Program-made: the position numbers and the translations under genes
DNA from: DHVE2 group archaeon
GTDB lineage: Archaea > Thermoplasmatota > Thermoplasmata > Thermoplasmatales > Aciduliprofundaceae
Length of the DNA: 5,577 nt
Assembly: GCA_027014065.1 (NCBI GenBank)
Contig: JALWEL010000018.1
Coordinates: 1 to 5,577, forward strand
Reading direction: 5' to 3'
The notes under the pieces: generated by a model
The model's database searches: none
What the model saw: the letters and a program-made list of their open reading frames with translations, nothing else
What the model was told of the DNA's origin: nothing
In this document: positions 5,538 to 5,577 of the stretch, in pieces
Layout of the letters: every line of letters starts with the position of its first letter
How positions within the stretch are numbered: position 1 is the stretch's first letter

Positions 5538-5577
5538 AAATGTGAATTATTTCTTAGCTCATGGGGTAATTCGGCGC

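Noticed and set aside
5538..5577. Tail of the window after the last gene
   Set aside because: Forty bases with a short T-rich stretch but no clear terminator, gene start or repeat.

Overview
The window looks like a chromosomal segment of a thermophilic euryarchaeon. This rests on three things: a full-length Hef (a euryarchaeal fork helicase-nuclease), two archaellin genes with class III signal peptides, and archaeal promoter layout (TATA boxes about 27 nt from start codons, GGTGAT-type Shine-Dalgarno sites, T-run terminators without hairpins). An Aciduliprofundum/Thermoplasmata-like host is my guess, not a demonstrated assignment.

Layout. From 1974 leftward to the window edge, a tight minus-strand operon encodes (i) a four-helix membrane protein with a cytosolic zinc ribbon, (ii) a complete archaellin and (iii) a second archaellin cut off by the window start. 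Each downstream Shine-Dalgarno lies at or directly after the stop codon of the gene before it. From 2073 rightward, divergent to that operon, lies hef. It is most likely started at a leaderless GTG rather than at the upstream ATG at 1953, which falls inside the neighbouring gene. Both divergent promoters sit in the 98 bp between 1975 and 2072.

After hef comes a gene-free stretch of about 520 bp (4353-4871). It contains a T-run terminator, a TATA box, a 60% GC island with several hairpins and a sterically plausible pseudoknot, two T-rich tracts each followed by the same 15-nt sequence, and a distant inverted partial copy of that sequence beside the hef terminator. This is the best candidate for something undescribed: either a structured RNA gene or a small non-autonomous element carrying one.

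The last gene (4872-5537) is AT-rich (30-32% GC in sampled rows, against about 40-52% in hef) and encodes a two-helix membrane protein resembling DUF4760. It has its own promoter, an inverted repeat just upstream of the TATA box, and a small hairpin that would cover its Shine-Dalgarno. Its composition suggests acquisition from elsewhere. Functionally the window combines cell-surface motility (archaellins), replication-fork repair (Hef) and an accessory module of unknown role.
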